Origin: an uncultured Oscillospiraceae bacterium
GTDB taxonomy: Bacteria > Bacillota > Clostridia > Oscillospirales > Ruminococcaceae
Assembly: GCA_900539695.1 (NCBI GenBank)
Contig: UQDG01000012.1
Location: 11,382 to 75,381 of the forward strand
Reading direction: 5' to 3'
Length of the DNA stretch: 64,000 bases
Shown here: positions 47,685 through 55,912 of the stretch, piece by piece
Numbering within the stretch: position 1 is the stretch's first letter
Layout of the letters: the number at the start of each line of letters is the position of its first letter
Notes under the pieces: generated by a model
The model's database searches: none
The model's input: only the letters and a program-made list of their open reading frames with translations
Told to the model about the DNA's origin: nothing
Program-made: the position numbers and the translations under genes

Positions 47685-49133
47685 TCACTTCTTTAACAGG
47701 CCGCGCAGGATGCCCAGCCCCATATTCCACAGTTTGAGCAGTTGGGCGCGGTAGAGGGTGCAGTAGATGAACAGCACCGCGCCGGTGAACACGAATTTCA
47801 GGACAAAATGCTGCCACAGCAGCGTGCCGGCCACCGTGACGGCGAACGCCAGCAGAAAGCCGGAGATGGTCTTGGCAAAGCTGGGGATGGTGCGGTAGTA
47901 CATCTGCCCGGTAACACTGCGGTACAAAAATGCCAGACCGTTGCTGGCGGCCAGCGCAAAGGCCGCGCCGGTCATGCCGAAGCGGGGCACGAAGGCCGCG
48001 CACAGCCCCAAATTAGACAGCGCACCGATGCCAATGCCAATGGTATCATGCCAGGGTTTGCGGGCGATGGAGTTGCCGTAGACGGTGCCCTCGCACAAAA
48101 TGTTGAACACCACCGCCAGCATCAGCAGCGGAAAGATGGTCAGGCACTCTTTTTTGTTGGGGAAGATGAGGAATACGATGTCCTCAAACATCACCAGCAC
48201 GCAGAAAAAGCCGAAGATCAGCAGGTTCAGCACGTCGTGCACGCGGCCGATGCGCTCCTGTTCCTCGCGGTAGTGGGCGTACACATAGGGGCCCCAGTAG
48301 GTGGAGAAGCCCGCCTGGATAGCGGTGACCAGCTGCGCCAGGCTGTAGCCGAAGGCAAAGAGTCCCTGGGCGCTTTCGCCGCACTTGTTGCCCACAAAGG
48401 ACAGGCAGATGCCGCTGGACAGGCTGAACAGAATCTGCGCCGGGGCCAGCGCGATGCCATAAGGCACAGCCACCTTGGCGATACCGCCGAATTTTTCGGC
48501 AGGCAGCGGACTGAAAAAGGCGCTGCGGTACTTATACCCAAACGCAATGACCACCACGCCGAAGCTGATGATGGCCGCCATGGCCAGCAGGTAGACGTTG
48601 GAGGTGAAGAAGCCGGGCAGCAGGTAGATGAGGTTGAAGCACCCCTGCATCCACAGCGTCTCGGCGGTGTAGGCTTTCAGGTCGTTTTCCAGCCGCAGCA
48701 GCACGTTCAGGTAGCGCACCAGCATGTACAGCGCGGCGTTCACAAACAGCAGCGGCACCAGCCCCTGGCCGTCAGCGCCAAAGCCGAAGGCCACCGCCAT
48801 GGGCCGGGCGGCGAACAGGCTGCACACAGCCCCCAGCACCAGCATGAACACCACCGACATCCGGGTGCAGGCGGCAAACAGCTGGCGGGGTTCGGCCCCG
48901 GCGGGCGGCTCATGGTAAAAGCGCAGCAGGGTCTGGTCCAGGCCCAGGATGCCAAGGTTCATGACGGTGGCGGTGTAGGTCATAAAGGTGACCGGCGCGC
49001 CCAGCACCTCGGCAGGCAGCAGGCCCTTGACGATGAGCGCCAGGCCGGTGATAGCAAAACCCAGGTAGGTTGCCACCGAGTATTTCATTACGTTGCCGGC
49101 AAAGGATTCCCCGGCGGATTTTTTCTCTGGCAT
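47685..49133 (-). CDS. Polysaccharide biosynthesis flippase (MOP superfamily)
   Basis: The 482-residue polytopic protein has about 13 helices; YSVATYLGFAITGLALIVKG (about 17-36) is the first. LGILGLDQTLLRFYHEPP (about 58-75) matches a common RfbX/Wzx loop. The mid region PYGIALAPAQILFSLSSGIC and the helix pairs after residue 300 match exporters of lipid-linked oligosaccharide. First gene of a unit with the GNAT and hflX genes. MITE copy E and copy 5 of the hairpin repeat now occupy its upstream region, so its promoter may have been altered. Confidence 0.83.
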   Translation of the reverse strand: MPEKKSAGESFAGNVMKYSVATYLGFAITGLALIVKGLLPAEVLGAPVTFMTYTATVMNLGILGLDQTLLRFYHEPPAGAEPRQLFAACTRMSVVFMLVLGAVCSLFAARPMAVAFGFGADGQGLVPLLFVNAALYMLVRYLNVLLRLENDLKAYTAETLWMQGCFNLIYLLPGFFTSNVYLLAMAAIISFGVVVIAFGYKYRSAFFSPLPAEKFGGIAKVAVPYGIALAPAQILFSLSSGICLSFVGNKCGESAQGLFAFGYSLAQLVTAIQAGFSTYWGPYVYAHYREEQERIGRVHDVLNLLIFGFFCVLVMFEDIVFLIFPNKKECLTIFPLLMLAVVFNILCEGTVYGNSIARKPWHDTIGIGIGALSNLGLCAAFVPRFGMTGAAFALAASNGLAFLYRSVTGQMYYRTIPSFAKTISGFLLAFAVTVAGTLLWQHFVLKFVFTGAVLFIYCTLYRAQLLKLWNMGLGILRGLLKK

Positions 49134-49151
49134 GATTCGAGGTCCTTTCCC

Positions 49152-49187
49152 GCCTTCTTTGAAAAGAAGGAAGCGAAGAAACTTTTA
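49152..49187 (+). repeat. Hairpin repeat, copy 5
   Basis: GCCTTCTTTGAAAAGAAGG followed by AAGCGAAGAAACTTTT. Unlike the others it lies just upstream of a gene start, but without MITE copy E it would begin about 7 nt after the stop codon of the 49367 gene, in reverse orientation. Confidence 0.7.
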
Positions 49188-49194
49188 TACTTAT

Positions 49195-49366
49195 GGCAAC
49201 ACCGCACAATTCCCGCCTAACGGCTTAAGCACCGCTCCGGCGGCTGCGGCACGGCATCTGCGTTGCCAAAATGCTCGATAATACACAAAGTATTATCTGC
49301 GCTTTTGGCTTAGCAGCTGCCGCACCTCGCTCGCCGTATCGGCACTTAGAATTATGCGGTATTGCC
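49195..49366 (-). mobile_element. MITE-like element, 172-bp copy E
   Basis: The ends are GGCAACACCGCACAATTC and GAATTATGCGGTATTGCC, inverted relative to B and D. Perfect TTAT duplications lie at 49191-49194 and 49367-49370. The right duplication contains the TAA stop codon (minus strand) of the next gene, so the insertion fell at the stop codon and left the protein intact. Confidence 0.9.
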
Positions 49367-50680
49367 TTATTTCACGTAGGGCCGGATGCGGGCCGTCATG
49401 GCTTCCACCTGCTCGGGCGTCACATGGGCTTTATCCACATAACCGTAGATGCGCTGGGCGAAATTGGCCAGCGGCGGGCAGAAGGCGAACACCTTTTTCG
49501 GCTCCCAGCCGCGGCGGTACAAAAAGTGTACGCCCGCCAGTGCACAGAATTTCAGCAGGTTAAAGTGGGGGGTAAAGCCCTCGCCCATCGGCTCATCCCG
49601 GGGGGGATTTTTGTAGACATCCTCCAGCAGATCGGCCATGCGGATGTAGGCCGGCGTCTCGCTGGGGTCGAAGTAGCCCTCGATGACTTCGCGCGCAATG
49701 GGGAACGGCGGGTCGTCCTGCTGCATGGCGGCGGCAAAGTCCGCGTAAGTGGTGATATAGCGGGCGTCCTTGTAGATGACCGGGTCATACTCGTGCTCAA
49801 TGGGCACAGGGCGCAGGATGTGGCAGCTTTTACCCGCCATGTACACCTCGGCGATAGCGGTGCTCATCCAGATGGAGATGGAGTCCGCTGCCACGATCCA
49901 CTGCTTGACCGAATCGGCAAAGATCACGTGGAAGTTGGGGCATTTTCTGGCCAGTTCTTCCAGCGCGGGGCTGTTCCACTCGCTGGGGTGGCGGCGGTAG
50001 ACAAGCTCTACCTCCGGGTGGGCGGTGAGGTACTGTTCAAACCAGCTCAGCGTCTCTTTCATCGATACACGGTTTGTTTTGGCAAAGCCGGTAAAGTCGG
50101 TGCCCGCCATTCTGGAAAGCTCGGCCACCTCGTCGTCGTTCATGCTGGCGTAGCCGAAGCTGGAAATATACAGGTGCAGCTTTTTGTTGGGGTCGAGGCC
50201 GAACTCCCGGCAGAGGGTGGCTTTATCCTTAAAATACCCGTTAAATTCAGGCCGCAAAAAATCCATCATGACGGCGCCGGTCACGGGGGTGTTTTTGGCG
50301 TCCATGCCGTGGGCCTGCAGGCGGGCGGCGGTGCGCTTGCCCCAGCAGGTCTGCACGCAGCGCTTGGCGTTGCCGTTCATGTTGAACCAATCGCCCTCCT
50401 CCTGCGTATCGGAAAGCATCTGCTCCCAATGCAGGTTGACGATCTTGTTGCATTTGCCGATGTTGTTGTAGACGTGGCTGTTGATGGCCTCGTTATCATA
50501 CATGCAGCTGGCGACCAGCACTTCCGGCTTATCTTTACCGAAAAGCCGCAGGTGCTTGGGGTCCAGCAGCTGGCGGATCTCGGCGGTATAGCCGCGGCGC
50601 TCCAACTCCAGCTTGAGCAGCAGGTCGCTCTCATATTCGCGCACAGTGTGCTCGTACAAAATCAGGAAGTCTAAAGCCAT
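49367..50680 (-). CDS. Surface carbohydrate biosynthesis protein (GT-B-like)
   Basis: 437 residues from the ATG at 50680 (behind GAGG). It begins FLILYEHTVREYESDLLLKL, a start shared with surface carbohydrate biosynthesis proteins of the LPS/teichoic glycosyltransferase group. NIGKCNKIVNLHWEQMLS and GAVMMDFLRPEFNGYF follow. The C-terminal domain has ISSFGYASMND, VELVYRRHPSEWNSP and ISIWMSTAIAEVYMAGK, the last resembling the donor-binding Glu/Ser region of CDP-glycerol-type polymerases. No TM. It belongs to the envelope cluster with the flippase and MBOAT genes. The stop codon is formed within the MITE target duplication. Confidence 0.75.
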   Translation of the reverse strand: MALDFLILYEHTVREYESDLLLKLELERRGYTAEIRQLLDPKHLRLFGKDKPEVLVASCMYDNEAINSHVYNNIGKCNKIVNLHWEQMLSDTQEEGDWFNMNGNAKRCVQTCWGKRTAARLQAHGMDAKNTPVTGAVMMDFLRPEFNGYFKDKATLCREFGLDPNKKLHLYISSFGYASMNDDEVAELSRMAGTDFTGFAKTNRVSMKETLSWFEQYLTAHPEVELVYRRHPSEWNSPALEELARKCPNFHVIFADSVKQWIVAADSISIWMSTAIAEVYMAGKSCHILRPVPIEHEYDPVIYKDARYITTYADFAAAMQQDDPPFPIAREVIEGYFDPSETPAYIRMADLLEDVYKNPPRDEPMGEGFTPHFNLLKFCALAGVHFLYRRGWEPKKVFAFCPPLANFAQRIYGYVDKAHVTPEQVEAMTARIRPYVK

Positions 50681-50719
50681 GGTTTGCCTCGTTGTAGATT
50701 TAATTGCCAATTTACTTCG

Positions 50720-50850
50720 GCCCCCTCTGGGAGGTGGCTCCCGCATAGGCGGGTGTGGGAGAGAGCCTGATCGCCAATGCTTCGGATACCGGTAATGCTC
50801 TCTCCCTCCGCCCCTTCGGGGCACCTTCCTCCCAGAGGGAGGCTCTTTAA
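50720..50850. repeat. CCCTCTGGGAGG...CCTCCCAGAGGG intergenic repeat
   Basis: Outer arms CCCTCTGGGAGG and CCTCCCAGAGGG enclose inner pairs CCCGC-ATAGG-CGGG and GGGAGAGAG/CTCTCTCCC. It resembles the extension seen at 44073-44176. It occupies the gap between the glycan gene and the SGNH gene. Confidence 0.6.
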
Positions 50851-50862
50851 CAGTCTACTTAT

Positions 50863-51804
50863 TTACCCTATATCCGTAAAAAGTTCTTCTGTCCAGTCCG
50901 GCAGGCCGTACTTTTCATCCAGGTGGAAGCCATCAAAGAACTGCGTATCATCGTCTGTAATGCAGCTGTCGTTCCACTCGTAATCCAGCAGGGTGCAGCC
51001 GGTCTCGGCGGCGATGGCGTGCAGTTCGGGCAAGACCTCATCCTGCATGGCCTCGGTAATGCCGAACGTGTCGCACACCTCGGTGCGCACATTCTCGGCC
51101 ATGGGCGGCAGCACGATGGTCAAGGCGATGCCTTCGTTCTGGCAGCGGGCGGCCAGCTCGGCCAGGCGGGTCAGCTGGGCTTCGTTCAGCGTCCAGCTGC
51201 GGCACTTGGGGGTGATGATGGCTGGGTAATCGTACAGTTTGCGGTGCAGCGGCAGGGTAGTGCCGTCGTCCGCCAGATAATCTGCGGCGGTCCAATCGCC
51301 AGATTCAATGGTATCCGGCGTGCCCTTCAGGGTGTCCATCGCCACGGTCAGGGCGTTGACGTTGTATTCGAGATTCAGGCAGTAGGCCAGAGGGTTGTTC
51401 AGCGTTTCCTCCAGCGCCTGGAAGCGGTCGGTGTTGTACCCGGCGTTGAGGGTGTAGAACGAGACTTCCACCAGCAGGCTATCCACCCGGTTGCCGGAAT
51501 CCAGCACGTAATCGGCCAGGTCCAGCGTTTCTTTCAGCGATGCACCACCGAAAGCCAGATTTTGCCACGCCTTGCCGCCGACCTGCTCGACCCGGGCCAT
51601 ATCAAAGTGGGCCAGGCGGCTGTCGCCCAGGATCAGGTTGGTGCCCGGCTCCTGCTGGTAGGCCCGCACCCGGGCCACCGGCTGGCTGGAGGTAGCGGAG
51701 GCTTTCACCCCAAAGTAGTTGTTCGGCTCAAACGCCGCAAAAAACACGAACCACACCACGACCGGGATGCAAAGCAGCGCCAGTTTTTTCAGGATATTTT
51801 TCAT
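50863..51804 (-). CDS. Membrane-anchored SGNH/DltD-AlgX-like O-acylation protein
   Basis: The 313-residue protein has an N-terminal TM at about 7-26 and then an extracytoplasmic domain. The SGNH pattern is GDSRLAHFD with Ser62 at about 60-68, and FFDGFHLD with Asp291/His294 near the end; these are the likely catalytic residues. It resembles DltD or AlgX-like partners of MBOAT acyltransferases. The MBOAT gene lies upstream on the same strand, 202 bp away. Expected role: O-acetylating a surface polymer. The specific polymer is not shown by the sequence. Confidence 0.78.
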   Translation of the reverse strand: MKNILKKLALLCIPVVVWFVFFAAFEPNNYFGVKASATSSQPVARVRAYQQEPGTNLILGDSRLAHFDMARVEQVGGKAWQNLAFGGASLKETLDLADYVLDSGNRVDSLLVEVSFYTLNAGYNTDRFQALEETLNNPLAYCLNLEYNVNALTVAMDTLKGTPDTIESGDWTAADYLADDGTTLPLHRKLYDYPAIITPKCRSWTLNEAQLTRLAELAARCQNEGIALTIVLPPMAENVRTEVCDTFGITEAMQDEVLPELHAIAAETGCTLLDYEWNDSCITDDDTQFFDGFHLDEKYGLPDWTEELFTDIG

Positions 51805-51833
51805 TGGGCGAAAACCTCCTTTCTTTTTAAACC

Positions 51834-51868
51834 GTCAGCATCGGCGGACATGCGCCGCCGATGCTGAC
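51834..51868. promoter_or_regulatory. Perfect 14-bp-arm hairpin in the MBOAT-SGNH gap
   Basis: GTCAGCATCGGCGG and CCGCCGATGCTGAC are exact complements around a 7-nt loop. No U-run follows on either strand. On the minus strand it sits about 30 nt before the SGNH start codon and could affect its translation or processing. Nothing else was recognised in the rest of the 202-bp gap. Confidence 0.5.
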
Positions 51869-52006
51869 ACCTCTTGAGCAAAAAAGTGCATTTTTGTGTC
51901 GTCAGGCGTGAAAATGTGCTTTTTGCGACGGGGTGAATCCAAAGGAGGAGTGCAGGAGCGTGGCGCAGCCACAAGCGATGAACCCCTTCTTTGCGCGCGA
52001 AGCGCG

Positions 52007-53488
52007 TTAAAAGTTTGCATACATGCCAAACCCGGATGCCCCGCCAAAGCCTCCGTTTTGCATGATATAACCTACCAGCAAACAAATTACTAATACGTAG
52101 TAAATCCCCCAGCGGTGCTTTTCGTTGGCCAGGCAAATTTCGGACGGCTTATTTTTATAGGTAAAGGCGCGGCGGGCGTCAAGGGCAAAGCCCAGGGCCA
52201 GCGTAACCACCACAAAGGCGTAGTAGGCCGCCACCATGATGGTGTTGGCGTAGAACCCGTTGTAGGCCGCGCCGTACAACTCGGCCCCAAAGCGGGCCGG
52301 AGACCAGCCGGTGAACCAGCCGCCCAGATAGGCGAAGGCATCCCCCGCCGTTAAGCCCGCACCGGACATGCCCACGCAGAAGAACACCATGCTGATGGTC
52401 CACAGCACAAACACGCCCGCACGTTTGGCCCACAGGGTTTTAGCCGGGGCTTTCTTTTTGGGCTTGCCGAAGCGGCGGTGCATCAGTTCCTCACCCAGGC
52501 GGTAGCAGGCCTGCAGCAGGCCCCAAATAACAAAGGGCAGCGTGTTGCCATGCCAGAAGCCGGAGACAAAAAACACCGTGAACACGCAGAATTCCGCAGG
52601 AAGACGCTGGATTCTTCCGCCCGTCAGGCCCGAGACATCGGCCCAGGCCAGCGGCATAAACAGGTAGTCCTGCAGCCAGGAGGAAAAGCTAATGTGCCAG
52701 CGGCTCCAGAAACCGGAAAAGTTGGTGGCAAAAAACGGGGTCTTGAAGTTTTCGGGCAGATTCAGCCCCAGCAGCAGGCCCACAGCCCGCGCCACTTCAG
52801 AGTAACCGGAGAAGTTAAAATACAGCTGGAACGTGTAAAAAATTGCTGCCAGGATCAGCATCGGCCCGCCGTAGCTGCGGTAGTTGGGGAACACCTCATC
52901 CACCACCAGGCCCAGCACATCGCTGATGGCCACCATTTTAAACAGGCCCAGCGCCAGCAGCCGCAGGCCGCGCACCGTGCGGGCGGCGTCAAAGCGATGC
53001 TCCTGCTTGAGCTGCGGCAGCAGGTCCCCGGCGCGGCAGATGGGGCCTTGGGTGATGGTGGCGAAAAAGTTGAGGTAAAGCACACAATCGATGAAGTTGG
53101 TCTCGACCTCGCAATCGCCGCGGGCAGCGTCGATCAGGTAGCTGATAGCCGCGAAGCTGTAAAAGCTGATGCCCAGCGGCATGGCCACAGCCTGCCAACC
53201 GCCATCGGCGGCAAAAGCGCCGTTATATTTAAAGAAAGCCAAAATTGCCAACAGGCCGATCACGCCCACCCGCAGCGCCGCTGTTTTGTGCCGCTGCATC
53301 GCCCGGCCGCAGGCGTAGGTACACGCGGCAATGGCGATAGTGACAGGCAGCATGGCGGGCATGGCCTTGGCGTAAAAGTACCAGCTGGCCGCCAGCAGAA
53401 ACGGATTCTGCCAGCGCTGCGGCAGGTGCAGGTACACCGCAGCCACGATCAGCAAAAAGCCGAAAAAGCCAATGCTTTGCAGGCTCAT
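52007..53488 (-). CDS. MBOAT family O-acyltransferase (AlgI/DltB-like)
   Basis: 493 residues from the ATG at 53488 behind GGGGAGGTG. About 11 helices. The MBOAT core has FYTFQLYFNFSGYSEVARAV (about 218-237), NLPENFKTPFFATNFSGFWSRWHISFSSWLQDY with His265, and FVSGFWHGNTLPF with the invariant His313. It moves acyl groups across the membrane to polysaccharides, working with an SGNH/DltD-like protein, which is the next gene. AlgI-type (alginate) naming is by family only; alginate itself is not implied. A consensus promoter lies upstream. Confidence 0.9.
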   Translation of the reverse strand: MSLQSIGFFGFLLIVAAVYLHLPQRWQNPFLLAASWYFYAKAMPAMLPVTIAIAACTYACGRAMQRHKTAALRVGVIGLLAILAFFKYNGAFAADGGWQAVAMPLGISFYSFAAISYLIDAARGDCEVETNFIDCVLYLNFFATITQGPICRAGDLLPQLKQEHRFDAARTVRGLRLLALGLFKMVAISDVLGLVVDEVFPNYRSYGGPMLILAAIFYTFQLYFNFSGYSEVARAVGLLLGLNLPENFKTPFFATNFSGFWSRWHISFSSWLQDYLFMPLAWADVSGLTGGRIQRLPAEFCVFTVFFVSGFWHGNTLPFVIWGLLQACYRLGEELMHRRFGKPKKKAPAKTLWAKRAGVFVLWTISMVFFCVGMSGAGLTAGDAFAYLGGWFTGWSPARFGAELYGAAYNGFYANTIMVAAYYAFVVVTLALGFALDARRAFTYKNKPSEICLANEKHRWGIYYVLVICLLVGYIMQNGGFGGASGFGMYANF

Positions 53489-53525
53489 ACGGCACACCTC
53501 CCCAGAATAGTGATTGTAACATCTT

Positions 53526-53554
53526 ATTATACACAATTCAGGGGCAGGGTGCAA
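53526..53554 (-). promoter_or_regulatory. Promoter of the MBOAT-SGNH unit
   Basis: TTGCAC (53549-53554) and TATAAT (53526-53531), spacer 17 bp, minus strand, 37 bp before the MBOAT start. Confidence 0.8.
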
Positions 53555-53607
53555 GCCTTGCTAAGCGTGTTATACTATAATTATAGGCAGGGACACACCG
53601 TGTGCGC

Positions 53608-53635
53608 CTGCGGGCCGATGCAAGCGGCCCTTACA
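53608..53635. repeat. Short GATGCAAGC intergenic repeat
   Basis: CTGCGGGCCGATGCAAGCGG followed by CCCTTAC resembles the second half of the repeat at 18073. Confidence 0.4.
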
Positions 53636-53658
53636 ACCTCTGGCAAAGGAGCTATGCT

Positions 53659-54222
53659 ATGACCTGGTTCGATGGAAAATGCAGGTGCCGTTGGGCAAAC
53701 CCGGGCAACCCGCGGTATATCCGCTACCACGACGAAGAGTGGGGCGTACCGGTGCACGACGACCGCAGGCTGTTTGAAATGCTCATTTTAGAGGGCTTCC
53801 AGGCCGGGCTTTCGTGGGAGTGCGTGCTGAACAAGCAGGAGGCTTTCCGCCGGGCGTTCGACGATTTCGATTGGGACAAAGTCGCCGCCTACGATGAGGC
53901 CAGGCAGGCCGCGCTGTACGCCGACCCCGGCATCATCCGCAACCGGCGCAAAATTACGGCGGCCGTGGGCAACGCCGCTGCGTTTGCCGCCATCCGGCAG
54001 GAGTTTGGCAGCTTTGATAGCTACCTTTGGCAGTGGACCGGCGGCAAAACGCTGGTGGAGCGCGGGGCGACCACCTCTCCCCTGTCCGACGCCATCTCGA
54101 AAGATTTGAAAAAGCGCGGCATGAAGTTTGTCGGCTCCACGATCATTTACGCCTATTTGCAGGCCGTGGGCGTGCTGTATGCCCACGAGCCCGGCTGCTT
54201 TTTGGAGAAAAAATGCCCCTAG
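53659..54222 (+). CDS. tag: DNA-3-methyladenine glycosylase I
   Basis: 187 residues from the ATG at 53659 (AAAGGAG upstream). CRCRWANPGNPRYIRYHDEEWG is broken here as RCRWANPG and YHDEEWGVPVHDD; the Cys and His near the N-terminus with HEPGC at the end (His, Cys) match the Tag zinc-snap. LFEMLILEGFQAGLSWE (about 38-54) is the family helix-hairpin region. It excises 3-methyladenine from alkylated DNA in the cytoplasm. It is a lone gene between the MBOAT unit and the GH28 gene; no operon is evident. Confidence 0.94.
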   Translation: MTWFDGKCRCRWANPGNPRYIRYHDEEWGVPVHDDRRLFEMLILEGFQAGLSWECVLNKQEAFRRAFDDFDWDKVAAYDEARQAALYADPGIIRNRRKITAAVGNAAAFAAIRQEFGSFDSYLWQWTGGKTLVERGATTSPLSDAISKDLKKRGMKFVGSTIIYAYLQAVGVLYAHEPGCFLEKKCP

Positions 54223-54275
54223 TGGCCCCTAAATGTTGGCAAGTTTTGCACCTTTCCCCCATAGATTTTCTGTGC

Positions 54276-54281
54276 TACAAT
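54276..54281 (+). promoter_or_regulatory. Possible extended -10 upstream of GH28
   Basis: TGCTACAAT (TG-n-TACAAT, 54273-54281) is an extended -10. No clear -35 is seen. The same motif occurs at 62134-62142. Confidence 0.35.
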
Positions 54282-54337
54282 AAGAGCAAAGATAGAGGCG
54301 TATGCACCGAATTTTGCATCATGGAAAGGGACCACGC

Positions 54338-55837
54338 ATGTTTGAATTGCACGTTTTTGCACGCAGTACCGCACATTCTGCCGTGCTGTACTGGGATAAG
54401 CCTGCGGCTGCCGGGGCCGGAGCGCAATATACCGTCTGTCTGGGCGGCCAGCCCGTGGCCACCTGCGGCCGCACCCACTTTACCCTGACCGACCTGCGCA
54501 GCCAGAGCGACTACCAGGCCGACGTGTTTTTCGGCCATCAGTGCGTGGGCAGCTGCGTATTCCGCACCACACCGGTCAAGAACCGCCTTGATGTGACCGA
54601 GGCACCGTTCTGGGCCAGGGGCGACGGCAAAACCAAAAACACCGCCGCTTTGCAGCGTGCCATCGACGCCTGCGGTGCCGGGGATGCCGTGTACATTCCC
54701 GCCGGCATCTACCTGACCGGCGCACTGCGGCTACACAGCAACATGGAGTTGTACCTGGACGAGGGCGCCATCTTGCAGGGCACCGCCGAGATCGTAGACT
54801 ACCAGCCCCGCATCCCCAGCCGGTTTGAGGGCACCGAGATGCGCTGCTACTCAAGCCTTTTGAACCTGGGCACGCTGGACCACGCCGCCGGGCCGAACTG
54901 CGAAAACGTGGTCATCCGCGGCAAGGGCACCATTGCCAGCGGCGGCCGCGAATTGGCTGAGAAGATCATCGCCGACGAGCAGGAGCACCTGAAGGACTAC
55001 CTGGCCGAGCACGCCGTCCTGGTGGCCGAGTGCGAGAACGAGCGGACCATCCCCGGCCGGGTGCGGCCGCGGCTGATCAACATGAGCAACTGCCGCAATG
55101 TGTGGGTACACGGCCTGACGCTGAAAAACGGTGCCAGCTGGAACCAGCACATGATCTACAGCGACAACATCACTACCGACCACTGCCGCTTTGTATCCGA
55201 GGGCGTGTGGAACGGCGACGGCTGGGACCCGGACTCCAGCACCAACTGCACGCTGTTTGCCTGCGAGTTTGCCACCGGCGGCGACGCTGTGGCCATCAAG
55301 TCCGGCAAAAATCCTGAGGGCAACAAAATCGGCCGCCCCAGCGCTCATATTTATGTGTTCGATTGTCGCAGCACCGCCGGGCACGGCATCTGCCTGGGCA
55401 GCGAGATGAGCGGCGGCATCGAGGATGTGCAAATTTGGGATTGCGACCTGACCAACAGCTGGTCGGGCATTGAGATTAAGGCCACGCCCAAGCGCGGCGG
55501 CTATGTGCGCGGCGTGTCGGTGCGGGACTGCACCGCCTCCCGCCTGCTGGTACACACCGTGCCCTACAACGACGACGGCGAAGCGGCCCCCCGCCAGCCG
55601 GTATTCAGCCATTTGAGCTTTGAGCGGTTGACCCTGACCGGCCGCGGCCTGCGGGACGGCAGCTTTGAGAACGTGGAGCCGATTGAGCTGGCAGGCTTTG
55701 ACGCCCCCGGCCACGAGCTGCGGGACGTGGTGCTGGACGGCATCACCGTGGAGAACGAGACCGGCACCATGACCCTGCCGGTGCAGTACTGCCGCGGGCT
55801 GACCATCCGGGACCTGACCTGCGCGGCCCGCAAATAA
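54338..55837 (+). CDS. Glycoside hydrolase family 28 protein with altered active-site motifs
   Basis: 499 residues from the ATG at 54338 (GAAAGGG upstream); no signal peptide, so cytoplasmic. Residues 1-85 form a small beta domain. The beta-helix starts GDGKTKNTAALQRAIDACG, a pectinase/rhamnogalacturonase start. Catalytic-area motifs: DGWDPDSST (Asp297, Asp299), TGGDAVAIKSG (313-323), AGHGICLGSE and SGIEIKATPKRGG. In canonical GH28 the second motif has DD and the last has RxK; here the first Asp is Gly315 and the Arg is Glu379. A role on imported pectic oligosaccharides fits with kduID and uxaABC, but activity may differ from polygalacturonase. Confidence 0.85.
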   Translation: MFELHVFARSTAHSAVLYWDKPAAAGAGAQYTVCLGGQPVATCGRTHFTLTDLRSQSDYQADVFFGHQCVGSCVFRTTPVKNRLDVTEAPFWARGDGKTKNTAALQRAIDACGAGDAVYIPAGIYLTGALRLHSNMELYLDEGAILQGTAEIVDYQPRIPSRFEGTEMRCYSSLLNLGTLDHAAGPNCENVVIRGKGTIASGGRELAEKIIADEQEHLKDYLAEHAVLVAECENERTIPGRVRPRLINMSNCRNVWVHGLTLKNGASWNQHMIYSDNITTDHCRFVSEGVWNGDGWDPDSSTNCTLFACEFATGGDAVAIKSGKNPEGNKIGRPSAHIYVFDCRSTAGHGICLGSEMSGGIEDVQIWDCDLTNSWSGIEIKATPKRGGYVRGVSVRDCTASRLLVHTVPYNDDGEAAPRQPVFSHLSFERLTLTGRGLRDGSFENVEPIELAGFDAPGHELRDVVLDGITVENETGTMTLPVQYCRGLTIRDLTCAARK

Positions 55838-55912
55838 CCTTAGCAAAACGGTGGAAGTGTTTTCGTGTTCTCGTTTCCGCCTACAAAATAAAACGTATCA
55901 AGGAGGTTTATT

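Noticed and set aside
47098..48003. Longer version of the GNAT protein (301 residues)
   Set aside because: The extra N-terminus lies within the flippase gene and is unlike GNAT; the ATG at 47676 has a ribosome site and a normal family start.
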